Shown: one piece after another, positions 38,720 to 47,583 of the stretch
Numbering within the stretch: the first letter of the stretch is position 1
Layout of the letters: each line of letters opens with the position of its first letter
Source: JAJYVT01 sp027339205
GTDB taxonomy: Bacteria > Actinomycetota > Acidimicrobiia > Acidimicrobiales > RAAP-2
Assembly: GCA_027339205.1 (NCBI GenBank)
Contig: DAHWOV010000004.1
Location: 1 to 53,261 of the forward strand
Length of the DNA stretch: 53,261 nucleotides
Reading direction: 5' to 3'
Translations under genes and position numbers: made by a program
Notes under the pieces: model-generated
Told to the model about the DNA's origin: nothing
What the model saw: only the letters and a program-made list of their open reading frames with translations
The model's database searches: none

Positions 38720-39679
38720 ATGACGCGCCGCGGGTGGGCGTACTTCGTCGCCGTCGGCGTCGTGTGGGGTCTGCCCTACCTGCTGATCAAGATCTCCGTG
38801 CGCGAGATCAGCCCGCCGCTGCTCGTCTTCATCCGCACGGGCGGCGCCTCGGTCGTGCTCGTCCCGCTCGCAGCGGCACGCGGGGCACTCGTCCCCGCGC
38901 TCCGCCGCTGGCGGTCGCTCGTCCTCTACACGATCGCCGAGCTGGCGGTGCCGTGGGTGCTTCTCTTCGACGCGGAGCGCCGCCTGCCGAGCTCGCTCAG
39001 CGGCCTGTTGGTCGCGGCGGTGCCGCTCGTCGCCGCGCTCCTCGCGCTGCTCACCGGCTCGGACCATCTGGACCTGCGACGAATGGTCGGGATCGTGGTC
39101 GGCATCGCCGGCGTGGGGGTGCTCGTCGGCTTCTCGGTGGCAGGGACCCACGTGCTGTCACTTCTCTCGATGCTCGTCGTCGTCGTCGGCTACGCGCTGG
39201 GGCCGTGGGTGGTCGACCACCGGCTCAGGGGGGTGCCGCCGCTCGGGGTCATCGCGTGGTCCGTGCTGCTCTGTGCGATCGCCTATGCGCCGTGGGCGAT
39301 GCTCAACCTGCCGTCCCGACCGCTCTCGGGATCGGTCGTGGCGTCCGCCGCGACGCTGACCGTCGTCTGCACCATCGTCGCCTTCCTGCTCTTCTTCGCG
39401 CTCATCGCCGAGGTGGGCGCGATGCGGGCCACGCTCGTGACCTACGTGAACCCCGCAGTCGCGGTCGTCCTCGGGGTGACCGTGCTCGGCGAGCCCTTCG
39501 GACCTGCGACCGCCGCCGGCTTCGTGCTCATCCTCGGGGGCTGCTACCTGGCCTCGCGCCCGCCCCGACCTCGCGCCCGCCGCGCACCGGTCGGCCCCGC
39601 CGGCGGACTGCGCACGAGCGACGGAGCACGCCCCGGCGGGCTCGGCGACGACGCTCCCGGCGCGATCCCCGCCCCCTGA
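38720..39679 (+). CDS. EamA/DMT-superfamily transporter
   Basis: 319 residues with ten predicted helices in two EamA halves: residues about 5-130 (GWAYFVAVGVVWGLPYLLIK) and 135-285 (LVTYVNPAVAVVLGVTVLGEPFG, the typical second-half motif). These carriers export amino acids, nucleobases or other metabolites; the substrate is unknown. ATG at 38720, 22 bases after the His-rich membrane protein gene. The C-terminal 35 residues are Arg/Pro/Gly-rich and the stop codon lies inside a minisatellite (39660-39785). Confidence 0.88.
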   Translation: MTRRGWAYFVAVGVVWGLPYLLIKISVREISPPLLVFIRTGGASVVLVPLAAARGALVPALRRWRSLVLYTIAELAVPWVLLFDAERRLPSSLSGLLVAAVPLVAALLALLTGSDHLDLRRMVGIVVGIAGVGVLVGFSVAGTHVLSLLSMLVVVVGYALGPWVVDHRLRGVPPLGVIAWSVLLCAIAYAPWAMLNLPSRPLSGSVVASAATLTVVCTIVAFLLFFALIAEVGAMRATLVTYVNPAVAVVLGVTVLGEPFGPATAAGFVLILGGCYLASRPPRPRARRAPVGPAGGLRTSDGARPGGLGDDAPGAIPAP

Positions 39680-39785
39680 GCACGCGCACCGCCCGGCGCG
39701 ATCCCCGCCCCCTGAGCACGCGCACCGCACGACACGTCCCCGCCCCCTGAGCACGCGCACCGCACGACACGTCCCCGCCCCCGTG
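39660..39785 (+). repeat. 35/36-base minisatellite over the EamA stop codon
   Basis: CCCCGCCCCCTGAGCACGCG begins units at 39667, 39703, 39738 and (partial) 39773, so about three and a third copies, 35-36 bases each. The first unit contains the stop codon of the transporter. The unit has no ORF. Confidence 0.9.
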
Positions 39786-39861
39786 CCCCGACGGAGCCCC
39801 GAGCGCCCGGACGGCCGGCGAGCCACTGCGGATCCGACGCGAGCCGGTACGGTGCAGTGCG

Positions 39862-42800
39862 ATGGACGCCCTCTCTTCAGACGACGAACGACGCTGCCGC
39901 GACGCCGAAGCGCTCGCCGCGAGGCTGGTCGAGGAGGCACGCGCCACGATGGGCCCAAGGGAGCGGCGCCGCCGGCGACGGATCGCCGCGGCGGTGACCG
40001 ACGACACGAGCCGCGCCTTCCTCCTCGAGCTGACCGACCAGGTGCTGCGCATCCGCACACCCCGCCGCGCCGCCGCCCGGCTCGCCGACCTCGTCCGCAC
40101 CTATCCCTCTCCGGCGATGGCCGGACCTGCGGACCGCGTCGCGCTGCAGCTCGCCGGCATCCTGGCGCCCATCGCTCCCGCACCGGTCGTCGCGCTCGCG
40201 ACGGCGCGCTTGCGCCGGGAGCTCGCCGGCCTCGTGCTCCCCGCAGAGGCCGCGCCTCTGCGCAGGCACTTGCGCCGCCGGCGTGCCGAGGGGATGCGGC
40301 TCAACGTGAACCTCCTCGGCGAGGCGGTGCTCGGCGAGCGCCAGGCCCGTGAACGGGCCCGGCTCGTGACCGGGCTCCTCGGTCGTCGAGAGGTCGACTG
40401 CATCTCCGTCAAGCTGTCCGCGCTCTACTCGCAGCTCGACGTCGTGGCGTACGAGCACAGTCTCCACGAGGTGCGCGAGCGACTTCGGCCGATCCTCGAG
40501 GCCGCCGCCCGTCACGATCCGCCGAAGCTCGTCAACCTCGACATGGAGGAGTACCGGGACCTCCAGGTGACCGTCGACGCCTTCACCTCGCTGCTCGGAG
40601 ACGGGCAGCTCCTCGACCTCTACGCAGGCATCGCGCTGCAGGCCTACCTGCCCGACGCGACCGGCGTCCTCGAGCAGCTCTGCGCGTTCGCCCGGGATCG
40701 CCGTGCCCGAGGGGGGGCGCCGATCCGCGTCCGGCTCGTGAAGGGCGCGAACCTCGCGATGGAGCGTGTGGAAGCGGAGCTGCGCGGCTGGGAGCAGGCG
40801 CCCTACCCGACCAAGGCGGAGGTCGACGCCAACTACAAGCGCATGCTCGACCTGGCGCTCCGCCCAGAGAACGCGGGCGCCGTGCGGATCGGCGTGGCGA
40901 GCCACAACCTCTTCGACGTCGCCTGGGCGCTGACGCTCGGGCGCGAGTGCGGCGACGACCGCGTCGAGATCGAGATGCTCGAGGGCATGGCGGTGGCGGA
41001 GGCGAAAGCCGTCGCCCGCGTCGCTGGCGGCGTCCTCCTTTACGCGCCGGTGGTCCGCAGGGACGACTTCGAGTCGGCCGTCGCCTATCTCGTCCGGCGG
41101 TTCGACGAGAACACCGAGCCCGAGAATTTCCTCGCCCACGTGGCCGAGCTCGAGCCCGGGTCCGACGCCTGGGAGGACCAGCGCCAGCGCTTCCGGCGAG
41201 CGGTCGCAGACCGCCTTCGACCGGCGGGCTCCCCCCGTCGGCGTCCCACGCTGGGGACGCCCGGCCCCGCAGAGGCGCGCACACCGGCGGGGACGTTCGC
41301 AGGAGCCGAACAGCCCTTCGCCAACGCCGCCGACACCGACTTCTCGGTCCCGGCCAACCGGGCCGTCCTCGCCGAGGCGATGCGCGCGCTCGCCGCCACC
41401 CCCCCTCCGCCGGTGCCCGCGCTCGTGGGGGGCGAGGTCGTGGAGGGACCGCTGACCGGGACCGGGATCGATCCGTCCGCGCCCGAGTCCGAGTGGTACC
41501 GCTACGTCCAGGCCGACATGGAGACCGTCGAGCGCGCGGTGGCCGTCGCCCGCCGTGCGGCGCCTGCGTGGGCGTCGACGCCCGGGGTCGAGCGCCGGCG
41601 CCTGCTGCACGCGGTCGCAGCCCGCATCGAGGCGGATCGCGCACGGACGATCGCAGTGATGGCCGCCGATTCGGGGAAGGTCGTGCGGGAAGGCGACGTC
41701 GAGGTCTCCGAAGCCGTCGACGGCGCCCGGTACTACGGGGACCAGGCGGTCGTCCTCGAGTCGCTGCACGGACGTGACGGGCGGTTCTCGCCGTTCGGGG
41801 TGGTCGTCGTCGCTCCGCCGTGGAACTTCCCCTATGCGATCCCCTCGGGCGGCGTCTTCGCCGCGCTCGCGGCGGGCAACGCGGTGATCCTCAAACCGGC
41901 CCCCGAGACCGTCCTCACGGCGTCCTCGATCGTCGCCCACTGCCACGAGGCGGGCATTCCCAAAGACGTCGTGCAGTTCGTCCCCTGCGCCGATGCCGAG
42001 ACCGGGCGCCGCCTGGTGACGCACCCGGACGTGGGGGCGGTGATCCTCACGGGTGCCTATGACACGGCACGGCGCTTCCTCGAGTGGAGGCCGGACCTTC
42101 GCCTACATGCAGAGACCAGCGGCAAGAACTCGATCGTCGTCACCGCCGCGGCGGACCAGGAGGACGCCGTCAGGGACATCGTCCACTCCGCCTTCTCGCA
42201 CGCCGGTCAGAAGTGCTCCGCCGCGAGCCTCGCGATCCTCGAGGCGCCCGTCTACGACGACCCGCGCTTCTGCGAGCGGCTCGCCGACGCGGTCGAGAGC
42301 CTCCGAGTCGGCTCGCCCTTCGACCTCTCGACGAGGATCGGCCCTTTGATCCGCCCCCCCGCAGGACCTCTCGAGCGTGCGCTCTCGACGCTCGGGCCCC
42401 GAGAGCGCTGGCTCGTCGAGCCGCGCCAGGTCGGCGACAACCCGCAGCTGTGGTCCCCCGGCGTGAAGCTCGGGGTGGAGCCGGGCAGCGAGTTCCACCT
42501 GACGGAGTGCTTCGGACCGGTCCTCGGGCTCCTCCGAGCGCGCGACCTCGATCACGCGCTCGAGCTGCAGAACGCGACCCCCTACGGCCTCACGGGCGGG
42601 ATCTCGACGCTGGACACGAGGGAGGCGGACCGCTGGACCGCAGGCGTCGCAGTCGGCAATGCGTACGTGAACCGCCCCATCACCGGCGCGATCGTCCGCC
42701 GCCAGCCTTTCGGCGGCTGGAAGCGGTCGAGCGTCGGACCGGGGGCGAAGACCGGAGGGCCGCACTACGTCGCGACGCTCGGGCACTGGCGCAGGACGGG

Positions 42801-43350
42801 GCCGGCGGACCTCGCCGCGGAGACGGCACGCGCCCGCACCGAGGGCCGGCGCCTACGCGCAGGCGTGGACCCGAGCGGGCTGCGAGCGGAGCGGAACGTC
42901 TTCCGCCTGCATCCCCTCGGCAGCGCCGCGTTGCGGATCGGAGCGGACCACGACCCTGACGAGCTCGCCGTCTCGCTCGCGGTGTCGGCGGACCTCGGCC
43001 TCGACCTCCGGCTGTCGGTGGCGGCCTACGATCCGAAGCTTCCCGCTGCGACCGTCGTGGAGGACGACGCCACGTTCGTCGAGCGCATGCGACGCGAACG
43101 ACCCGACCGCGTCCGCCTCGGGTCACCCGCACCCGCGCTCCGCCTCGCCCTGTTGGACGCGGGGCTCGAGGTGGACGTGGAGCCGCTCGTCGGGCTGGGA
43201 ACCTACGAGCTGCTCCGCTGGACGAGAGAGCAGGCGGTGAGCACGACCAACCACCGGCACGGCAACGTCGTCATGCGTCCTGCGCGCCGCGCGCCGCACC
43301 GCGCCACCGCGCACCGCACCGCGCCTCTCATCGAAGGTGCCGGGACCTGA
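39862..43350 (+). CDS. putA: Bifunctional proline dehydrogenase / P5C dehydrogenase (PutA)
   Basis: 1162 residues. Proline to glutamate in two steps. Residues about 1-460: FAD-linked proline dehydrogenase barrel (SVKLSALYSQLD, MEEYRDLQVTVDAF, RVRLVKGANLAMERVEAEL, and EIEMLEGMAVAEAKAV). About 500-1010: NAD-dependent aldehyde dehydrogenase, with PPWNFPYAIPSGGVFA, catalytic Glu in HAETSGKN, and catalytic Cys in SHAGQKCSAAS. A further C-terminal domain (about 1010-1162) resembles the ALDH-like domain of longer PutAs. It has no N-terminal DNA-binding ribbon-helix-helix domain, so it is not self-regulating. ATG 39862, no strong ribosome site. Confidence 0.95.
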   Translation: MDALSSDDERRCRDAEALAARLVEEARATMGPRERRRRRRIAAAVTDDTSRAFLLELTDQVLRIRTPRRAAARLADLVRTYPSPAMAGPADRVALQLAGILAPIAPAPVVALATARLRRELAGLVLPAEAAPLRRHLRRRRAEGMRLNVNLLGEAVLGERQARERARLVTGLLGRREVDCISVKLSALYSQLDVVAYEHSLHEVRERLRPILEAAARHDPPKLVNLDMEEYRDLQVTVDAFTSLLGDGQLLDLYAGIALQAYLPDATGVLEQLCAFARDRRARGGAPIRVRLVKGANLAMERVEAELRGWEQAPYPTKAEVDANYKRMLDLALRPENAGAVRIGVASHNLFDVAWALTLGRECGDDRVEIEMLEGMAVAEAKAVARVAGGVLLYAPVVRRDDFESAVAYLVRRFDENTEPENFLAHVAELEPGSDAWEDQRQRFRRAVADRLRPAGSPRRRPTLGTPGPAEARTPAGTFAGAEQPFANAADTDFSVPANRAVLAEAMRALAATPPPPVPALVGGEVVEGPLTGTGIDPSAPESEWYRYVQADMETVERAVAVARRAAPAWASTPGVERRRLLHAVAARIEADRARTIAVMAADSGKVVREGDVEVSEAVDGARYYGDQAVVLESLHGRDGRFSPFGVVVVAPPWNFPYAIPSGGVFAALAAGNAVILKPAPETVLTASSIVAHCHEAGIPKDVVQFVPCADAETGRRLVTHPDVGAVILTGAYDTARRFLEWRPDLRLHAETSGKNSIVVTAAADQEDAVRDIVHSAFSHAGQKCSAASLAILEAPVYDDPRFCERLADAVESLRVGSPFDLSTRIGPLIRPPAGPLERALSTLGPRERWLVEPRQVGDNPQLWSPGVKLGVEPGSEFHLTECFGPVLGLLRARDLDHALELQNATPYGLTGGISTLDTREADRWTAGVAVGNAYVNRPITGAIVRRQPFGGWKRSSVGPGAKTGGPHYVATLGHWRRTGPADLAAETARARTEGRRLRAGVDPSGLRAERNVFRLHPLGSAALRIGADHDPDELAVSLAVSADLGLDLRLSVAAYDPKLPAATVVEDDATFVERMRRERPDRVRLGSPAPALRLALLDAGLEVDVEPLVGLGTYELLRWTREQAVSTTNHRHGNVVMRPARRAPHRATAHRTAPLIEGAGT

Positions 43351-43357
43351 CCGGGCT

Positions 43358-43397
43358 CAGCTTGACGTCAGCTTGACGTCAGCTTGAGCTCAGCTTG
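43358..43397. repeat. 11-base tandem repeat between putA and pdxH
   Basis: CAGCTTGACGT twice, then CAGCTTGAGCT and CAGCTTG: 3.6 units of 11 bases in the convergent gap. Each junction forms TGACGTCA or TGAGCTCA palindromes. A possible protein-binding array with one site per turn, or a random slippage product. Confidence 0.75.
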
Positions 43398-43412
43398 CCT
43401 CCCCGGGGCCTG

Positions 43413-44012
43413 TCAGGGAGCGAGACGGTCGACCCGCCAGCCGTCACGCTCGCGCAGGTAGCGCAGCCGGTCGTGCAACCGGTACGGGCCCTCCTGCCAG
43501 AACTCGACGGCCGTCGGGATGATCCGATAGCCACCCCACCGATCCGGCCTTGGGGGGGCGACGTCGCCGAGCAGCGAGACCGCGTCCTCGAGCACCTGTC
43601 TGCTCGGGAGCACCGAGCTCTGCTTGGAGGCGACGGCGCTCCTGCGCGACGCCTCGGGTCGAGTCAGCCAGTACTGGTCCGACTCCTCGGCGGTGGTCTT
43701 CACGACAGCGCCGCTGACCCGCACCTGCCGGTGGACCGGAACGTGCCAGTGGAAGACGGCCGACGCCGTGGGGTTCTCGCCGAGGTCCCTCGCCTTGTCG
43801 CTCCCGTAGTCGGTGAAGAAGACCACACCCTCGTCGCGCCCGCGCATGAGCACGTAGCGGGCGGACGGCGTGCCGCCAGCACTCGCGGTCGCAAGGCACA
43901 TCGCGTGCGGCATCGGGTCCCCCGCCGCGCGCGCCGCCTCGAGCCAGTCGTCCAGCTGGCGCAACGGATCCTGGTCGAGGTCGGGGACGTCCACGCCCAC
44001 AGTATCCACCAT
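43413..44012 (-). CDS. pdxH: Pyridoxamine 5'-phosphate oxidase PdxH
   Basis: 199 residues. FMN enzyme making pyridoxal 5'-phosphate. Family markers: ATASAGGTPSARYVLMRG, GVVFFTDYGSDKARDL, NPTASAVFHWHVPVHRQVRV, and the C-terminal RWGGYRIIPTAVEFWQ...HDRLRYLR. ATG at 44012. It faces putA. PLP supply is generally useful for amino acid metabolism, but nothing more specific links them. Confidence 0.95.
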   Translation of the reverse strand: MVDTVGVDVPDLDQDPLRQLDDWLEAARAAGDPMPHAMCLATASAGGTPSARYVLMRGRDEGVVFFTDYGSDKARDLGENPTASAVFHWHVPVHRQVRVSGAVVKTTAEESDQYWLTRPEASRRSAVASKQSSVLPSRQVLEDAVSLLGDVAPPRPDRWGGYRIIPTAVEFWQEGPYRLHDRLRYLRERDGWRVDRLAP

Positions 44013-44042
44013 GGGCGTCGGCGCGGCGCGCGTGGTGTCCGC

Positions 44043-45110
44043 TCAGCGCGCGGCGACGTCGGTACGTGCGGTGCCGAGGTCGCCGTACGCGGCCGCGAAC
44101 CGCTCGACGGTCGCCATGCAGACATCGACCCGCTGCAGCGTGCCGAACGACAGCGTGTGCAGCCACGTCGCAAGGCCGAACGCCGGCGTCTCCCGGTAGC
44201 GCTCCCACGCCGAGCCGAACGGCGGGGGCGCGGCTCCTGCACGTCCGAGGGCGTCGAGATAGCGCGCCAAGAGCCCGCGTTCGTGGCGTCGCCTGTCCTC
44301 GACGTCGAGGGAGCCGACGAGGAAGTAGCCGACGTCGTGAGACCAATGGCCGACGCGTGCGAGCTGCCAGTCGAAAAAGCCGGTCTCCCCGCCAACTGCG
44401 CCGTAGCAGTTCCCGGGGTGGGGATCGCCGTGCAGGACGGTTCGCGGCGGCGCAGCGGCGAGCACCGAGCTACGGGCGAACTGGTGGCTGAGCTGGCGCG
44501 GCCCGACTCCGCGCGGCAGCCTTAGCCCGCGGCCGAGCACGCGGTGCGCACGCCGCATCCCGCGTGCGAGGCTGGCCACGGAGAGCGCGCGCAAGCCAGG
44601 GCCGAGGCGCCACTCGGACAGGCAGCCGAGCGCCGCCGGAAGCGGGCGGGCCCAGTGGGCGGCGTGGAGCGCCGCGAGCCCCTCCAGCCCGCGCCCGACG
44701 GCGTCGACCGAGAGCGGGGTCCGGGCGTCGAAGGGCGTCGCCCCGCTCGCGACGATGTCCTCGGTCACGACCACGCACGCCGCACGCCACCGGTCGACGC
44801 CGCCGGCGAGGAAGGCGGGATGCTCGAGGGGGAAGCGCACAGCACCGTCCGCGAGACGTGCCTCCGTCGCGAGCGCACCCAGCGCGACCAGCGCCAAGCG
44901 GTGCGTCGCTCGTCCCGGAACCTTGACGAACACCGACGAGGGTCCCTCTTCCCTCTCGAGCGACAGCGCCACGCGCGCGCTGGTGTTGGTGCCGTGCCGG
45001 ACGTCGCCGACGCGGAGCCCTTCGACCACGATCCCCGGGTAGCGCCGCGCCAGCGCGGCGGTCATCCACGCGGGGTCGAGGTCCGACCAGCGCCTGGGCA
45101 CGGGGAGCAC
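44043..45110 (-). CDS. Phosphotransferase of the APH/CHK (ecdysteroid kinase-like) family
   Basis: 355 residues. ATP-binding half VGDVRHGTNTSARVAL and VFVKVPGRATH. Catalytic loop VLHGDPHPGN and the Mg-binding segment FFDWQLARVGHWSHDVGYFL, typical of this small-molecule kinase family. The substrate is unknown. GTG at 45110 is supported by AGGAGG five bases before; an in-frame TTG at 45182 would overlap the ftsH gene by 32 bases. It is 40 bases after ftsH and is probably co-transcribed with it. A second APH-like kinase follows the other ftsH in this window, an intriguing parallel. Confidence 0.87.
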   Translation of the reverse strand: MLPVPRRWSDLDPAWMTAALARRYPGIVVEGLRVGDVRHGTNTSARVALSLEREEGPSSVFVKVPGRATHRLALVALGALATEARLADGAVRFPLEHPAFLAGGVDRWRAACVVVTEDIVASGATPFDARTPLSVDAVGRGLEGLAALHAAHWARPLPAALGCLSEWRLGPGLRALSVASLARGMRRAHRVLGRGLRLPRGVGPRQLSHQFARSSVLAAAPPRTVLHGDPHPGNCYGAVGGETGFFDWQLARVGHWSHDVGYFLVGSLDVEDRRRHERGLLARYLDALGRAGAAPPPFGSAWERYRETPAFGLATWLHTLSFGTLQRVDVCMATVERFAAAYGDLGTARTDVAAR

Positions 45111-45150
45111 CGGGACCTCCTGTTCGGCCCCGGCTGGGGCGCGTCGGCCG

Positions 45151-47169
45151 TCACCTCGGCCAGTCCCCTCGCCTCTCGTCAAAGGGCGCGACGCCGGCGG
45201 CGGCCGAGGACTCGGTGCGCTGCACCGAGGACTTGTTGCCAGCGGCCACCTTCACGGGCTCCAGCCCGAGCTCGGCCTGCGGGGACTCCGGCTCGGCCAC
45301 CCCCGCGATCCTGTAGACCTCCGACCCGTCCACGGTCTCGTGCGTCATGAGCAGGTCCGCGAGCTGACGGAGCTCTGCACGGTGCTGGGTCAGCAGCGCG
45401 ACCGCCCGCTTCTCTGCCTGCGACACAAGCAGCGCCACCTGCGCGTCGATCTTGGCCTGGGTCTCCTCGGCGAAGGGGCGGCTCGACAGGGCGGGTCCCC
45501 CGCCGCCGAGGAACGCCGAGCCCCCTTCCGGATAGCCCACCGGACCGAGCTCGTCGGAGAGGCCGAACTCCCGCACCATCTTGGTGGCGAGCTCGGTCGC
45601 GGACGCGAGGTCGTTCGCCGCGCCCGTCGACCCTTGGCCGAGCTCGACCAGCTCGGCGGCCCGTCCGCCCAGCCGAACGGCGAGCATGGTCTGCAAGACG
45701 TCCTCTCCGTAGAGGTGGCGTTCGACGAGCGGCAGCTGCTGGGTCACGCCGAGTGCCTGGCCGGCCGGCAGGATGGTGACCTTCGTCACGGGATCGGCCT
45801 TGGGGCTGTAGGCGGCGACCAGGGCATGGCCCGCCTCATGGACCGCCACCGCATGCTTCTCCTCGGGGAGCAGCACGTTGGAGCCTTCCCGGCGTCCGAG
45901 GAGCAGGCGGTCGCGAGCCTCGTCGAAGTCCGTCCCCTCCAGCACGTCGCGGTTGTGACGCACCGCGACGATCGCGGCCTCGTTGACCAGGTTGGCCAGG
46001 TCCGCGCCGGAGAACCCGGGCGTGCCCCGGGCGACGACGTCGAGATCCACGCTGGGCGCCAGCCGCTTCCCCTGCGCATGCACCTTCAAGATCGCGAGAC
46101 GCTCCGCGAGCGTCGGGAGCGGAATGGTCACCTGCCGGTCGAACCTTCCGGGCCTGAGCAGCGCGGGGTCCAGGATCTCCGGACGGTTGGTGGCTGCGAG
46201 CACGACGATCCCTTCGGAGGGGTCGAAGCCGTCCATCTCGGACAGGAGCTGGTTCAGCGTCTGCTCTCGCTCGTCGTTCGAGACGATCGCGCCGGCGCCG
46301 CTTCGACGCTGCCCGATCGCATCGATCTCGTCGACGAAGATGATCGCCGGCGCCCGCTTGCGCCCCTCCGCGAAGAGGTCGCGCACACGAGCGGCGCCGA
46401 CACCGACGAACATCTCGACGAAGCTCGACCCGCTCACCGAGAAGAACGGGACGGACGCCTCTCCGGCGACGGCACGCGCGAGCAGCGTCTTGCCCGTCCC
46501 GGGCGGGCCGACCATCAGCACCCCGCGCGGGGCGACCGCGCCGGCGCGCCGGTAGCGCTCGGGGCTCCGCAGGAATTCGACGACCTCGGCGATCTCACGC
46601 TTGGCACCTGTGTACCCGGCCACGTCGGCGAAGGTCGTCGACGGGCGATCCGCATCGAACACCTTGGCCTTGGATCTCCCGACGCCCATCGCGCCCTGGA
46701 AGACTCCCCCGCCTGCGCCATGGCGCGACAGGCGGAACCAGAGCCATCCGACGATGACGAACGGGAGCAGGAGGATGAGCCAGGTGAGCACCTCGTCGCC
46801 GAACGACGTGGTCGAGGCTGTCGCCGTGATCTCCACACCGTCGCGCTGGAGCTTGGAGAGCAGTGACGAGCCGGCGAGCTGCACGGGGATGACGGTCGTG
46901 TAGTGCTTCCCGTTGGCCAGCGTGCCGCTCGCGCTCCCGCTGGACGTGATGGTGATCGTGCGCACGGTCTTCGCCGACACGTCCTTCAAGAAGTGGCTGT
47001 AGGTGAGTGTGACCGACGGTGTCACCCTGGTGGCGGGCAGGACGAAGAACAGACCGATGAAGAGGATCAGCGCGGCGAGCCACAGCCAGTGACGCCATGG
47101 CGGCGGGGGCGGCGGCGCGGTCGGAACCGGCTTGTCGCCTTGAGGCGGCGGGTTCGCCTGCTTGGTCAT
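45151..47169 (-). CDS. ftsH: ATP-dependent zinc metalloprotease FtsH (paralogue 2)
   Basis: 672 residues. Proline-rich cytoplasmic N-terminus, helix 1 (about 28-46), extracytoplasmic domain (SVTLTYSHFLKDVSAKTVRTITI), helix 2 (about 128-146), AAA+ module and protease domain. The AAA+ module has Walker A GPPGTGKTLLARAV, Walker B FVDEIDAIGQRRSG and RPGRFDRQ. The protease has zinc site HEAGH. The extracytoplasmic domain resembles canonical FtsH more than paralogue 1, so this is probably the housekeeping enzyme. ATG 47169; ribosome site GGAGGAGG. Its 5' leader contains five tandem 21-base repeats. The kinase gene follows it. Confidence 0.95.
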   Translation of the reverse strand: MTKQANPPPQGDKPVPTAPPPPPPWRHWLWLAALILFIGLFFVLPATRVTPSVTLTYSHFLKDVSAKTVRTITITSSGSASGTLANGKHYTTVIPVQLAGSSLLSKLQRDGVEITATASTTSFGDEVLTWLILLLPFVIVGWLWFRLSRHGAGGGVFQGAMGVGRSKAKVFDADRPSTTFADVAGYTGAKREIAEVVEFLRSPERYRRAGAVAPRGVLMVGPPGTGKTLLARAVAGEASVPFFSVSGSSFVEMFVGVGAARVRDLFAEGRKRAPAIIFVDEIDAIGQRRSGAGAIVSNDEREQTLNQLLSEMDGFDPSEGIVVLAATNRPEILDPALLRPGRFDRQVTIPLPTLAERLAILKVHAQGKRLAPSVDLDVVARGTPGFSGADLANLVNEAAIVAVRHNRDVLEGTDFDEARDRLLLGRREGSNVLLPEEKHAVAVHEAGHALVAAYSPKADPVTKVTILPAGQALGVTQQLPLVERHLYGEDVLQTMLAVRLGGRAAELVELGQGSTGAANDLASATELATKMVREFGLSDELGPVGYPEGGSAFLGGGGPALSSRPFAEETQAKIDAQVALLVSQAEKRAVALLTQHRAELRQLADLLMTHETVDGSEVYRIAGVAEPESPQAELGLEPVKVAAGNKSSVQRTESSAAAGVAPFDERRGDWPR

Positions 47170-47192
47170 CTAGGGGTGCCTCCTCCTTCGTC

Positions 47193-47292
47193 GGCGAGCC
47201 GCCGCTTGCCGTTGGCGAGCCGCCGGCCGTTGGCGAGCCGCCGCTTGCCGTTGGCGAGCCGCCGCTTGCCGTTGCGAGCCGCCGCTTGCCGT
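47193..47292 (-). repeat. Five tandem ~21-base repeats in the ftsH2 leader
   Basis: On the plus strand units GGCGAGCCGCCGCTTGCCGTT start at 47193, 47214 (18-base variant), 47232, 47253 and 47274 (first G missing). Read on the gene strand, each carries GGCGgctCGCC, able to form a four-pair hairpin. They lie 24-123 bases before the ATG, thus probably in the mRNA leader or promoter. Confidence 0.88.
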
Positions 47293-47583
47293 GCTCGACG
47301 TTACAACCAGGTTGGCGATCATCGGTCGGCGGGGATCGCACGCTCGGCGCTCGCCGCAGGCCCTTGGCTCGAGGGGTGGAGCCGCGAGAGACTGAGGTCC
47401 GGGCAACGAGGCCCTAGGCCCTGGGGGCTGGCCGGTCCCCACGCCTTCGGAGGAAGGGAGCGGACAGTGGACGAAGAGCTGATTGGCTCACCCAAGCCCG
47501 CGGAAGCCGAGAGCGACGTCGTGGGCGGCGGGTGCACCTGAGAGCACCGGCACCCAGCAGGCGGCGCCCGACCATCTGCAGCC
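47293..47583. other. Gap between ftsH2 repeats and the LigD-like gene
   Basis: 291 bases with no gene or repeat that I can support. Promoters for ftsH2 (minus) and the polymerase gene (plus) must lie in it. No reliable -35/-10 sets were seen. Confidence 0.3.

Noticed and set aside
43358..43397. Possible CRISPR-like repeat cluster
   Set aside because: Units are 11 bases with no spacers. No CRISPR array or cas gene is present anywhere in the window.
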